Source: Blattamonas nauphoetae
Taxonomy: Eukaryota; Preaxostyla; Oxymonadida
NCBI GenBank assembly: GCA_033064195.1
Contig: JARBJD010000182.1
Location: forward strand, 86,269-150,268
Direction: 5' to 3'
DNA length: 64,000 bases
The notes under the pieces were generated by a model. The model saw nothing but the letters and a program-made list of their open reading frames with translations, ran no database searches and was not told the DNA's origin. Of the stretch, positions 35,084 through 45,713 are shown in pieces (the first letter of the stretch is position 1; the number at the start of each line of letters is the position of its first letter). The position numbers were made by a program, and so were the translations under genes.

Positions 35084-37162
35084 TCAATTGAAAATGATTG
35101 AGGGGTCGTGGATCAGCCCCAACAATGAGTCCTCAATGGGCTGAGTATTCTGTTTTCGCAACGCCGACACTGTCCGCTCAAACAAACGATGCAAATTCCT
35201 GTGTGCAGGAGTGATCGGGATCCGCATAATCTCTTCAGGGTCATCGTCGTCTTCGAGTTGTGTGCAAGCAGCGAGGGCAAGTGAGGTGAGATCGATTGTC
35301 GCTGGCCGAACTGCTCTTTCATCGCGTGAATCGGGAGGAATCGGAGGAGTCTTCTTCGGTGGAGGTCTGGTTTGTGGAGTCTGTGTCAGAATCTTGGGTA
35401 CGCCTGGGTTTGGATGGTGTTTGAGATGGTTTTCGAATGACGACAGTATCATCCTGAAATCCGACGATCGTTCAATCATCGGAGTGTTCGATCCGGCGTT
35501 CGGTAGCTGAATCGGCTTCAGTGGACTGTCTGTTGTCAATGGTGTCGGGTTTGGATTTCGAGGTGCTTGAGCGACAGCAACATCCTTCTTCTCAAAAACA
35601 GCAATCCTTTCCCAGATTGAGGTTGTCTTAAGCATGTTCACAGCAGTTCTCCGGCGAACAGAAATCCGGTGAGCTTCTCTTTGGGGTCCTTTTCCCTGCA
35701 TCGAACTGTGGTTCTTCATCTGCTCCATGAGGAGGTGTTGGGACATATGTTTGAATGATTCTGATGCCTGGCGCTTTTCCCGCCTCTGATTCTCTTTGTA
35801 TATGAACGAATATCTCTCAAAATATTCCTGGCAGATGGACGTCTCCACAAACATTGCGAGGAACGGCTGCAGAGACGAGTCTGCCAGTGTTTGGAAGAGT
35901 TCGATGTTGATCAGTCCCTTCATGACAACTTCAGGAGACTTGAGAGACTGGATGAGTGCTGCGTGGAAAACAGATATCCGAGCAAGAACTTTCATCGAGA
36001 AGACTGCATGATGGATGGTCTTTGCATTCATCGCAGAAACAAGCTGTTCAAAGTCCTTTGTGAGTTGTTTTGATATGGGGAAGGCAGAATGTGAAACATT
36101 TGATGGAGGTTTGGATAAAAACATTCTTCGGTTGAGAGTGAATGGCTGTGTTCCATGTTTGAGATTGAGATACATCTGCCCGTCAGCATTTGAGGGAACT
36201 TTCTTCATGTCCGGAAAGAAGACTTCTCCGACATCGACGTCGACAACAATGAGTCCGTAAAGGAGCGATTCATATCCGGATGCATTTTGTTTGGTGATAC
36301 CCATCACATATGGGACAGGTGTCCCAAGATATTCTACCATCGAAGCTGGAAGAACAGGAATGAAGATATGCTCCCATTCGAATGGTGTCATCATTGTCAC
36401 TAATCCTATGGACACATCTGACACAATTGAAGCATCAGAACCGACGATGACAATCTGATGCTCGTGGAGCATGGCGAGGTGAAGGCTGACAATTGACTGA
36501 GGTGGCAGGAGTCGAAATATGTTTGTTAAATCAAGAGCTGTTGAGAATCCATATGTTTCATTAGGTCTGAGCAATGTGAATGAGACAGGAAAATCGATGC
36601 GTGGGTCTGGCGATGGGAGCATGAGATCAAATTGATGTCCAGGTTCAGGGAGTTTCGGTGGTGCCATTTTACTGAGAACTGGATCAAACAAGGAGTGCAA
36701 GAATGATGGTGTGAGAACTTTGCCTTCTCGAAAGTCATTCGTGTTGAAAAGTGTTGATTGAAGAAATGCATGAAGATCTTTGATTATATCTGGCCAAAAA
36801 TGATAGGATAAGAGACAAATGCACTCCGGTGGACGTTTTTCTATCACAGAGAAACGTGTACAGTATCCGTAGAGACGTCTGTTGTCCAAAGACGTCAGAC
36901 AGAAGATTAATGAATCTCCTGGACGATATGTCTCAAAAGGATATGAAATATATTCTGGAAAGCAAAATTCCCCGATTGTTGGAGGAATTATGATGTCTGT
37001 TTCCGTGTACTGATAGAGAATAACAGGAGTTTGTGATTGGATTGTACCCTGCTCGGAAGTGGTTATCCGTTTTTTTTGTTCTGAGTGAAATGAAACAAAG
37101 AGCATAACATCAAAAAGACGGAAAGGTGATGATGTATCACTGTTAGATTCTGTTTCATTCAT
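35084..37162 (-). CDS. DENN-domain protein (Rab GEF type)
   Basis: DENN proteins exchange GDP for GTP on Rab GTPases on endomembranes. A single exon of 692 residues. The upstream DENN part runs from LFDVMLFVSFH (about 16) through FCFPEYI and the YGYCTRFSV strand (about 99) to CICLLSYHFW. The core DENN follows at about 220-310: LLPPQSIVSLHLAML, ERQ-like HEHQIVIVGSDAS, MTPFEWEHIFIPVLP, EYLGTPVPYVMGI. The downstream part starts VVDVDVGEVFFP. The last about 220 residues are Pro/Arg-rich and probably disordered. I cannot assign a DENND subfamily or Rab partner. The long uninterrupted exon contrasts with the intron-rich plus-strand neighbours. Confidence 0.9.
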   Translation of the reverse strand: MNETESNSDTSSPFRLFDVMLFVSFHSEQKKRITTSEQGTIQSQTPVILYQYTETDIIIPPTIGEFCFPEYISYPFETYRPGDSLIFCLTSLDNRRLYGYCTRFSVIEKRPPECICLLSYHFWPDIIKDLHAFLQSTLFNTNDFREGKVLTPSFLHSLFDPVLSKMAPPKLPEPGHQFDLMLPSPDPRIDFPVSFTLLRPNETYGFSTALDLTNIFRLLPPQSIVSLHLAMLHEHQIVIVGSDASIVSDVSIGLVTMMTPFEWEHIFIPVLPASMVEYLGTPVPYVMGITKQNASGYESLLYGLIVVDVDVGEVFFPDMKKVPSNADGQMYLNLKHGTQPFTLNRRMFLSKPPSNVSHSAFPISKQLTKDFEQLVSAMNAKTIHHAVFSMKVLARISVFHAALIQSLKSPEVVMKGLINIELFQTLADSSLQPFLAMFVETSICQEYFERYSFIYKENQRREKRQASESFKHMSQHLLMEQMKNHSSMQGKGPQREAHRISVRRRTAVNMLKTTSIWERIAVFEKKDVAVAQAPRNPNPTPLTTDSPLKPIQLPNAGSNTPMIERSSDFRMILSSFENHLKHHPNPGVPKILTQTPQTRPPPKKTPPIPPDSRDERAVRPATIDLTSLALAACTQLEDDDDPEEIMRIPITPAHRNLHRLFERTVSALRKQNTQPIEDSLLGLIHDPSIIFN

Positions 37163-37264
37163 TCATTGACCAAGTGATCGGTTGATCCCGAATTTAGAGA
37201 GAAAATAGCTCTCATATATGATAAATAGAAGTGAAACAAAGAAAATGCAAGGTACTAGGTGATT

Positions 37265-40200
37265 TCAAGTGCGTGGAATCTCCTTGAATTCGTCTAATAC
37301 AAAGTACTGTGAAGACAAGTCCAATCCGAAGTATTCCACTGGAACTTTTTCAATCAACCGAAAGATGAGAGGGTAATACCGTGAAACCTCCATTGCTGGC
37401 TGGAGGAGATTAAACTGCAGAGCCACATACACACTCATTTCAACGCTCAGGAGCGCTTGGAGCGTACATTTGAAGTGGGACAGGATCGACGAGATGCCCC
37501 GTTTGATAGTCTCCTTCGTCTCCTCGTTGAATTTGATCGCGAGGATTGTACAGACCGCAGCGACTGTCTTGATGTTAGCTTTGGTGACCGGAGAAGGAAG
37601 AAGATTGGACGACTGTTGAGATGTGTCGTATGATTGAGGAGGGTATCTTTGCGCCTGTCGAAGATCCACATCACCAAAAGACATCAATCCAACATCGTTG
37701 TGTTCCGACTCTCGTCGCTTCTCTCTCTCTCCGTCGAGCTTCTCGCCTCCCACACTCCCAAGCGTTTGTGTGGAGTCGGTCAGCACCCCTCCTGACCACC
37801 CATATTCTGCCAAGTGCCTCCTTTCCAGAAGGCAATCAAAGTAATACATTGCAAGAGCGACTGTCGAAGCGTCGAGCTGTTTGACTGTTCGCGCTATTCT
37901 CAGACGGCTCTTTTGGATGCGCTTGAGAGTAAGTGTACGGCTGATATGTGGATGGTTTGCGTGGAAGGCTGGTTCGACCTCCTTTTTGGGAGCTCGGTGA
38001 AGAACCGTGACCGAATTAGACACAAACGAGAGTGTGGACGATGAAAGAGTTGTGATGGGCTGGATCGAATATGACGGAAATGTCTCAAATGCCGTGTTTG
38101 GTTGGGGTGTCTGTGGAGGAACCTCGTCTCTCATCTCATTCGCATTGGAAAGCGAGATCTGCTGTGTGAACGGAGTGTCAATGAACATGCTCCTCGACCG
38201 CAGGGTGATGGGCTGTCCAGAGAGAAGATCAGTCCGAATGTATCTCCTTTCCTCCAACTCAGTTGGTATGATTCGAGGAGTATAAAGAAGAAGACCATAC
38301 GACACCCCTGCTCGCTCCAATCCTCCCTCTTTCTTCCTCCGTGTCTCCTTCCATTTATTCAGTTTGTCCTTCTCGATATCTTCCTCAAAACGAGTGTCGA
38401 TCTTCTCTTTTGGGATGATGATGGATTTTTCAAGGACCGACGTGCTGTTTGTCGTGTTTTTCCCTCCTCGTTGGGATATGAGCGCTGGGATGTGGGCGTG
38501 GAGTGGATGGAACAAACTCAGTCTGTTTGCTCTTGAGAAGAAAAGCGAGAATGGCGAATGGATCCAGTCGACATCGTCCTTTTTGATGATTCTGCTTGGA
38601 TCGTGATCCTTCCGTGAGGAGACTGTTCGATTCGGTGATTGACGACTTGACGTTGTCCATCGCGAGAGAGATGAAATTGAAACTTGTCTCTGGACAGGAG
38701 CGGTGGGAGGCTTGAATTGCAGTTCTGTTCGTTGGGCGTTGAGCCATTTGAGGAACAGACTGAACAGCATTTCGTCAGAGATCTCCGTCCAGAGCTGTTC
38801 TCGCCTGTGTTCCTTTTCAATCTCCGAAACATCGCTGTCACTCACCGTTGTCGACGATGAGGACGATGTTGCATCAAAGCCATCTTGCGGAGAGACAATT
38901 GGAGATTCATGTTGGCTGATGGGAGTGGTCGAGTACAGTTTGCGACGAGACTGGATGCCTGCAGTCGGAACTGACCCAAAATGAGAGGAGCTTGATGTGC
39001 TTCGAAGTGATCCAGACGACCCTCTTTTGCGTGTCTTTTTCAACGCTCCTTTTCTTTTCTTTCCGTCTCTTGTTTTTGGACTTGTGATTTTGAGTCGACC
39101 GAAGACAGTTTGACTCCAATCCGAGTCTGACGATTGCGGCCAATCCGAATAATCCACCCCGCTTGTCGACGTGTCACTATCATTATTGTGTCGTCTCTGT
39201 CCCTCTCCAGTTGCGTAGAGAAGTTGGACCTCCGATGAAGAAGAAGTATGTGAGATCGAGACTGGTGAGGACGGAGAGAGGCTGGTGAATTGATGGCCGA
39301 TTGAGATTTGGGTTGGGATGTCCGGAGGGACAGACGGAATCTGGATTTCCAGCATCTCATCGACATCTCCACCGACCGGATCGGCGAGAAGGGGTGACTC
39401 GTACGGATGGTTCACTGGAGTGTTAAGCGCTCCGACGAGGATTGGATCTGGAGGTGAACTGGCCTCGACAGCCTCAGCGTCAGCTGGGACAGCTTGGACT
39501 TGATTTGGATCCTGGACTTCAACTTCTGGTGGTTTGTTGTCAGATTTCTGTATTTTGGATGAGATGAGCAATGACTCGAAGCCGATAGACTCCGGCGCTT
39601 CGGCGTGTTCAGGCGATGGAATGAGAAGAGGTGTTGTGACGTGGCTTACTTCGACATCAGAGTGCTCAGAGCGTGTTGTCGATGAAGCCAGAGAATTCAC
39701 TCCGAGTATGTCAGGGAGGGCCAGGTCCGGACTGACAAGCGGAAGGCTGGCGTTTTTATGAGCGTCGGGCGGAGGTGTGAGGGCCTCAACGCGAACTAGT
39801 GTGTCCTTCACTTTGACTCGTCTGTCCAAATGAAAAGCGAGTGATGCACTGTGTGGTCGAACGAAGGGTGGGGCCGGCGGAGTTTGTGAAGCGATGAGGG
39901 GCGAGCTCGAGTGATAGACTGAGCCTGGCGATGGATACGGTGATGGCTGGCCGGTTCCTGGTTGGCGAGGGGATGATCCTGAGAGTGGAGGACGAGGAGC
40001 TGAAGGTCCGTTCATTCCTGGTGAGTGTCGGACACCTCCGGAAAGAGATTGATGTGTGTGGGGAAGGATGGGGTTTAGTTGGTGTGAAAACAAATTGGCT
40101 GACTGTGTGATGGACGAGCCAGAAGTTTTGAATGTGTCGCTGATCGGAGTGGGTGTGATGGAGAAGAGGTACGGATGAGAGTGAGGTGAGGATGGTGCTG

Positions 40201-42199
40201 GTGGCGTGTAGATGTCGAGTGGTGATGAGAACTTCCCAGAATTGTGTCTTTTCTGTTCTCCCGAAACACTTCGCTCCGGTGAGGAGTGAGACAATGCAGA
40301 TGCGTGTTTTTCTTCTGCCTTTCCTCCTGACATCCCATTCAGAATGGCGAGGTTCCGCTGGTACCGAATTGTTTGTGATGTCATAGCGAGGCGATGGCTT
40401 CGAGAGATTGGTGTCGGCGATGGAGTGAGAATAAGATCAGACATCATTCCTGTCGTGAGGGTATCGACAGATGCAGATCTTCGTCGTGTCTGGTTCACTT
40501 GTTTGGTGTGAACTCGTTTTGAGTGCTGCGATGTCTCTGAAGTGAATTCGTATTGTGGGGTGGATGATGGTCGTGGATAGCCGACGTTGTTCGACGAGAT
40601 CGTGGAATGTTGGGACATCGAATGGTTGTCTCTGGAATTTGATTTTCTGTTTGAACTTGTGATCGGTCTCGAACGATCCGAAACAAGAGAATGTTTACTC
40701 CGCGGAACCTTCGAAGGGGACGAAGAGGATGTGGATGACGAGAAGAGTGACAGCTGTGTCGACGAAGTCGATTGGTCGGAGGAGAACGAGAGATCATCGT
40801 CCCCCACATCGTATCCCAAGTTCGCTCCGTCATTTGGATACCCACCATCCTTCCCTTTATTTCGTTTGGACCGCTTCTTCTGTCGTGTTGTTCGTCGATG
40901 TGCATTTCCCTTCGTTCTTCGCGCAGGATGGCGTCTTTTGGATGGTTCCGGGTTCAGTGAACGTTTGATCCTTTTCGGTTGCCCACTTTCACTCATTTCA
41001 TCACCGCCTTCGTCCCCAGGATGATCTGACTCAATTTCCTTCAGTTTTTCGGAAGCGATTTCGTCTGATTCAGATTCTTGTTCTTTCTCTTTGGGAGATT
41101 TTGCTTCCGATGAGCTCAAATCTGTTTGAGACCCTTTTTTTCGTTTTATATGGTTTGTATTGGAATCGTTCACCTGATTTCCAAATGCGCGCAAGATATC
41201 AAGCTTTTGGTTGTGTCGTGGTGCGGATCTCTTTGGTGATGTCACGCGAGGGACGGCATGAAAATGTTTCTTCTTTTCACTTTGTCTTTCATCTTCACCA
41301 GAATCAAAATTTATCAACATGCGTCGAGCAGAGGTGTGTTCAACAGGTTGATCATTTATGGCTGGGAAAGAAGGTACAGATTGGATCGTTTCGATGATGT
41401 CGTTTTCAGAGTTGAGAAATGTGTTATGGTCCATAACTGGGTGGCTTGGTGTTGGTTGAACAATCAAAATTGGTTTGGAAGATGCGACAGCTGGTTCTTC
41501 TGATTCAGTTCGTTTCTTGGGGATGACGGATTTGTGCGCGAGAGGCATTGACGCACTCATTGTTGGCTTTGGGATATAACTCCTGCTTTTCTTGTTGGGT
41601 TCGATGAGAACAGGATGATTGTTGTCTCGTGGATCGGTGTAAGCTAACTTTGAGAAGTTCTGGACAAGTGACGAGTCACGTTTCGGAGTGAGTGAAGGTG
41701 AGTGTTGTCCGGCAGCTGACCATCGTTTCATACTCCCTGCCCCGGGTGTCCGAGACTTTTGTCTGGAATCCAGTCGTTGAATGGGAATTTCGGTGAGTGG
41801 TTGAAGATAAGACTGAACCATCATCAGTTTTTGTCTTTTTTGACGATGTTTTCGCGTTTGAGAAATTTTTGCTTTTTTTTCTGCAATAATTTCCTTAGAG
41901 GTTTTGTATGGGATGTATCCAAGTGTCATATAAGGACTTTGATCGGCAAAAAAAGGTAGGAGATTGAGAGAAAAATTGGGTAATGGAATTGGAGGGTCTT
42001 GCTTGGGATCGATTTGTGGCAGTGACGAAAGATAGGCTTCAGACAAGTTTACCACATGAGTCAAGTGTTGTTGAGATGGAAAGCGAGATATATGATGGAG
42101 TACTGGTGAGGTTGCTTCATTCATTCCGACATTGGCCACAATCCCAGAAAAAGGGTTTGATTTGTGTTTTGGTGGCTTTGTAGATGATTGTTGAGACAT
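37265..42199 (-). CDS. Giant disordered protein with a C-terminal CABLES-like cyclin box
   Basis: A single exon of 1644 residues. Nearly all of it is Ser/Pro/Thr/Arg-rich low-complexity sequence with basic patches. The last about 210 residues form a cyclin fold like CABLES1/2: LDASTVALAMYYFDCLL, then NIKTVAAVCTILAIKFNEE, then SVEMSVYVALQFNLL. CABLES proteins link cyclin-dependent kinases to tyrosine kinases in animals; here a kinase-binding role is inference. An insertion of about 70 residues splits the first and second cyclin helices. The ATG at 42199 lies 88 bp from the divergent LisH gene start. Many S/T-P sites suggest heavy phosphorylation. Confidence 0.75.
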   Translation of the reverse strand: MSQQSSTKPPKHKSNPFSGIVANVGMNEATSPVLHHISRFPSQQHLTHVVNLSEAYLSSLPQIDPKQDPPIPLPNFSLNLLPFFADQSPYMTLGYIPYKTSKEIIAEKKAKISQTRKHRQKRQKLMMVQSYLQPLTEIPIQRLDSRQKSRTPGAGSMKRWSAAGQHSPSLTPKRDSSLVQNFSKLAYTDPRDNNHPVLIEPNKKSRSYIPKPTMSASMPLAHKSVIPKKRTESEEPAVASSKPILIVQPTPSHPVMDHNTFLNSENDIIETIQSVPSFPAINDQPVEHTSARRMLINFDSGEDERQSEKKKHFHAVPRVTSPKRSAPRHNQKLDILRAFGNQVNDSNTNHIKRKKGSQTDLSSSEAKSPKEKEQESESDEIASEKLKEIESDHPGDEGGDEMSESGQPKRIKRSLNPEPSKRRHPARRTKGNAHRRTTRQKKRSKRNKGKDGGYPNDGANLGYDVGDDDLSFSSDQSTSSTQLSLFSSSTSSSSPSKVPRSKHSLVSDRSRPITSSNRKSNSRDNHSMSQHSTISSNNVGYPRPSSTPQYEFTSETSQHSKRVHTKQVNQTRRRSASVDTLTTGMMSDLILTPSPTPISRSHRLAMTSQTIRYQRNLAILNGMSGGKAEEKHASALSHSSPERSVSGEQKRHNSGKFSSPLDIYTPPAPSSPHSHPYLFSITPTPISDTFKTSGSSITQSANLFSHQLNPILPHTHQSLSGGVRHSPGMNGPSAPRPPLSGSSPRQPGTGQPSPYPSPGSVYHSSSPLIASQTPPAPPFVRPHSASLAFHLDRRVKVKDTLVRVEALTPPPDAHKNASLPLVSPDLALPDILGVNSLASSTTRSEHSDVEVSHVTTPLLIPSPEHAEAPESIGFESLLISSKIQKSDNKPPEVEVQDPNQVQAVPADAEAVEASSPPDPILVGALNTPVNHPYESPLLADPVGGDVDEMLEIQIPSVPPDIPTQISIGHQFTSLSPSSPVSISHTSSSSEVQLLYATGEGQRRHNNDSDTSTSGVDYSDWPQSSDSDWSQTVFGRLKITSPKTRDGKKRKGALKKTRKRGSSGSLRSTSSSSHFGSVPTAGIQSRRKLYSTTPISQHESPIVSPQDGFDATSSSSSTTVSDSDVSEIEKEHRREQLWTEISDEMLFSLFLKWLNAQRTELQFKPPTAPVQRQVSISSLSRWTTSSRQSPNRTVSSRKDHDPSRIIKKDDVDWIHSPFSLFFSRANRLSLFHPLHAHIPALISQRGGKNTTNSTSVLEKSIIIPKEKIDTRFEEDIEKDKLNKWKETRRKKEGGLERAGVSYGLLLYTPRIIPTELEERRYIRTDLLSGQPITLRSRSMFIDTPFTQQISLSNANEMRDEVPPQTPQPNTAFETFPSYSIQPITTLSSSTLSFVSNSVTVLHRAPKKEVEPAFHANHPHISRTLTLKRIQKSRLRIARTVKQLDASTVALAMYYFDCLLERRHLAEYGWSGGVLTDSTQTLGSVGGEKLDGEREKRRESEHNDVGLMSFGDVDLRQAQRYPPQSYDTSQQSSNLLPSPVTKANIKTVAAVCTILAIKFNEETKETIKRGISSILSHFKCTLQALLSVEMSVYVALQFNLLQPAMEVSRYYPLIFRLIEKVPVEYFGLDLSSQYFVLDEFKEIPRT

Positions 42200-42287
42200 A
42201 AACCACCTCTAAAATTATGTAACAACACGCTATAATCGACCTCCAGACTGCCCACAACTCTATTTTTGTCGAATCCAAGAAGCGAGA

Positions 42288-43562
42288 ATGGCAACAACAT
42301 TGGCTGATGAGTTGAATTATCTGATATATTTGTACATGGTAGAGAATGGTGTCCAATTTCTATCTTCAATTCGACTTTTGTTCATTCTACGACACACTCA
42401 GGTTTTTCGCATACAGCATTTACATTCGCGAATGAATCTCTCTGTTTGGTTAATGATATCAAAGATGTTTCTGTTCCTCCCGCCAGACTAATCCACCTTC
42501 TCCAAAAAGGTCTTAGCTATATGGAAATTGAGCAACATATTAATTCAGTCTGCTTCTTGGTTGATATTCATTTGTTAATCAGGACGGAACAGAATCGCCA
42601 TGTACTGAACCATTCAACATTCTAACAGAACATGTTTGCAAGGTCCCTGACTCTATTAAGTCCGAGTTTCCAGATGCTCCCCAATAACTCTCTCCTTCAT
42701 TTGCCAAAAATGTTTCTTCATATTTTCCTTCACCATTTCATTACCTCGCCGAAAATGATAAATCACTTCAGGAATCTTTATTGTTATCATCGTGTTCTCG
42801 ATCAACCCGTCAAACTATTATGCACACATCCAAGACAAACGTAGAACAGTTCAATCAGTTCACTGCTGATGCCCTCAAAAATGGGCCAGAACGACTCAAT
42901 ACTCTCACGGTATGCATAGCCATTCGTCGCACTTTTCTCTTATCTCATCTCATTTGACCAGAACACTCTCCAGTCAAATTATGACAACACAAAACAATCA
43001 TTTGAAGAAAAGGGTGTTTTCACCATGATTAGAGAAACCGAACCTGTCCTCCTGAACTCTATCAAGCAAACAACAGTCAACTTCAAAACAACTGTGCAAG
43101 AATTCAATACTGTCACTGAAACTGAAGCTAAACAAATGAAATATACTCTCTCGCTCCTCAATGAAATGCAAACAGTCTCTTGTTCTATTCAATTTCATTT
43201 CTGTCGATTAACAGGAAATTGAGTTACGAAACACTGTCCAGAGCGGAGAATTTTCACGTACCATCTCCGCTGATAAACCCTTTACTCCAAACTATCAATC
43301 GGCTCGGAGCCTTGCCCAGTCGAATATTCTTCAAGGCAACCGTTTGTTTTTCTCCTTTTGATAATTCTCTTCACTTACAGAAAATCCACTCGATCGAAAC
43401 CCCAAAGAAAATCCTCAATATTCCATTTATTCGTTCAATCCATCCGAAGCAACGTCAATTCTCAACACATTGACCGTTAATCAACGTCTGTTTCTCTCTC
43501 GGTCTTCATCATATTACCCTCTCCACAGTCTCGCTCTAGGCATATCATTAATCTTCTTTTAG
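42288..43562 (+). CDS. LisH-domain coiled-coil protein
   Basis: Exons: 42288-42348, 42402-42547, 42583-42633, 42772-42909, 42962-43174, 43215-43341, 43381-43562; 305 residues. The N-terminus is a LisH dimerisation motif nearly the same as that of TBL1: ADELNYLIYLYMVENGFSH, followed by FTFANES and PPARLIHLLQKGLSYMEIE. TBL1's WD40 propeller is absent. Instead there is a Gln/Asn/Thr-rich helical stretch (about 95-200, likely coiled coil) and a C-terminal hydrophobic segment (HSLALGISLIFF) just before the stop that could anchor it in a membrane. The third intron (138 bp, GTTTGC...CTTCAG) contains an in-frame TAA flanked on both sides by protein-like sequence, so its limits are the weakest part of the model. 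Confidence 0.7.
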
Positions 43563-43794
43563 ATCAGGTTGCAATCATTTGTGCTTCTTCACTGCTTTAT
43601 TTTGTTTCTTTCATGCACAAGTCTTTTTCTATTTCCACGGTTGATTTGCTGTTAGAGATGACTCCAAATGGATGATATTACATGAAACACAGAGTTATGT
43701 CACATATCTGAAGAAAGAGCGAAAAAGATGCATATTAAGCTAAAAAAGCTGGATTTTCCCATATTTTTCACTTTTGAACTCCACATCCACACAA

Positions 43795-45541
43795 ATGTCT
43801 GAAAAAACTAAATCAAGTGGTGAAACGGGAGAAACTCCTGTTGGTGAACTTCGCAAGGAGTTTATTCCATCAGATGATGGTCTTCCCTGCCCAATCACAG
43901 AATTCCACCCACTTCATCCTGCCATCATGTCAAAGCAAGCTACCATCAACATCGGTTTGTCCTTCATTCACTTTTTCCATGTATTTCTGTTTTCTTGAAT
44001 CTTTCTCTCCATAATCCCCATCCTGGTAGGAACCATTGGTCATGTCGCCCATGGAAAAACGACGCTTGTCAAGGCTATCTCTGGAGTTCATGTTTCCTCT
44101 CTCACTTTTTGTACAACACATCTCTTCTCTCATCTTCTCCACCCCAGACTATTAAACATTCACATGAAAAGATGAGAAATATCACCATCAAACTTGGATA
44201 CGCAAATGCCAAGATTTTCAGATGTGATAACCCATTCTGTCCTGCTCCTGAATGCTATACGAGTGGTGGATCGTCTAAAGATGAGGGTTTTCCGTGTGAA
44301 CGATTCAATTGTGGCGGTGTCATGCGTCTAATCAGGTATCATTCATTCTCGGACTCTATTCTCTTCAGACACATCTCATTTGTTGATTGTCCCGGTCACG
44401 ATATTCTTATGGCCACAATGCTTAATGGAGCTGCTGTTATGGATGCAGCTGTCCTTCTGATCGCTGGAAATGAACCATGTCCTCAACCACAGACACGAGA
44501 GCATCTTGCCGCCATTGAAATTATGGCCATGCCTCATATCATCGTCGTTCAGAATAAAATTGATTTGATTAAGAAGCGTGACGATTCAATCACCCACCAT
44601 GACGAAATTGTCAAGTTTCTCAAAAACACTCAAGCTGACGGAGCTCCAATCATTCCAGCGTCTGCTCAGCTAGGAATCAACGTCAATGCTGTTTCACAGC
44701 GAATTGTGTCGCATGTTTGCCTTTCAGTCAATCTCGACGATCATCCCCTTTTTCACTTCTCATCCAGGTCCCGATTCCTCTCCGCGACTTTGTTGCTGCT
44801 CCCCAACTCATCGTCATCCGTTCTTTTGACGTGAACAAACCTGGATTTTCTATTGACCAAATTGAGGGAGGTGTTGCTGGAGGCTCACTTCTTCGTGGTG
44901 TTTTGAAAGTATGCAGACATATTTTTCTCCATATTCCTCATTTCTAGCTTGGAATGAACATTGAGCTCCGCCCAGGTATCATTACAACATCTGAAGACAA
45001 AAAGAAGAGCAAGAAGGACACGAAAGCACAAACAACAACATTCCTCCTCTCCACAATTGTCTCTCTTAAAGCTGAAAAGAATGACCTCACCTTTGCTGTT
45101 CCAGGTGGTTTGATTGGTGTCGGAACTCTGATTGACCCATCTCTCACGAAGAATGACCTTCTTGTTGGGCAGGTCCTTGGCATCCCAAGCTACATGCCTG
45201 ATGTCTTTGTAGCTCTTGAAATCAAGTACACTCTCATGTACCGTCTTGTTGGTGTTAAATCTGATGACGATAAAGGATCTACAGTCTGATCTCTTCACAC
45301 ATGCATCTTTTTCATTTATTAGGTCACTGGCCTCACTGAAGGTGAAACTTTACTTGTGAACATTGGATCACATTCTCTGGGTTGTACTGTGTATGCTGTG
45401 AAGAAGGATTCCTGTCGTCTCGAACTCCTCAAGGCTGTCTGTACCGCAATCGGCGAACGTATCGCCCTTTCTCGAAAAATTCAAACACGGTGGAGACTTA
45501 TTGGACATGGTAAAGTCGAAAAGGGAAAGAAATTGAAATAG
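43795..45541 (+). CDS. EIF2S3: Translation initiation factor eIF2 subunit gamma
   Basis: GTPase subunit of eIF2, which brings initiator Met-tRNA to the 40S subunit. Exons: 43795-43954, 44030-44091, 44148-44335, 44369-44714, 44768-44908, 44948-45283, 45323-45541; introns 33-75 bp; 483 residues, the usual length. All GTPase motifs are seen: G1 [10 protein letters not shown] (about 56-65), switch segment [15 protein letters not shown]3 DCPGHD, G4 NKID and G5 SAQ. A zinc-knuckle-like insertion has [11 protein letters not shown]. Domains 2 and 3 follow with [42 protein letters not shown] and the terminal [10 protein letters not shown]. Each splice restores a conserved motif, so this gene calibrates intron rules for the window. 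Confidence 0.97.
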
Positions 45542-45713
45542 AAGAAGCCTCATCTCATCATTTCACTGAATCAAATTTTTGTGGATGTTTGCCAAGCTTA
45601 AACTATCCTATATCACACAATAGAATTAGGCTTTACTGGATACATCGTTGAGAAGTGATTGTTCGAATGAACGTTCGGACTATATCGACAAAACCCGCAG
45701 TTTTCTTTTAGAC

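Noticed and set aside
42672-42700. Reassignment of TAA/TAG to glutamine, as in some oxymonads
   Set aside because: Villin, PRMT, FKBP15-like and eIF2-gamma end at TAA or TAG exactly where their families end, so the standard code holds.
42288-43562. TBL1 transcriptional corepressor
   Set aside because: Only the LisH part matches; no WD40 repeat is found before the next gene.
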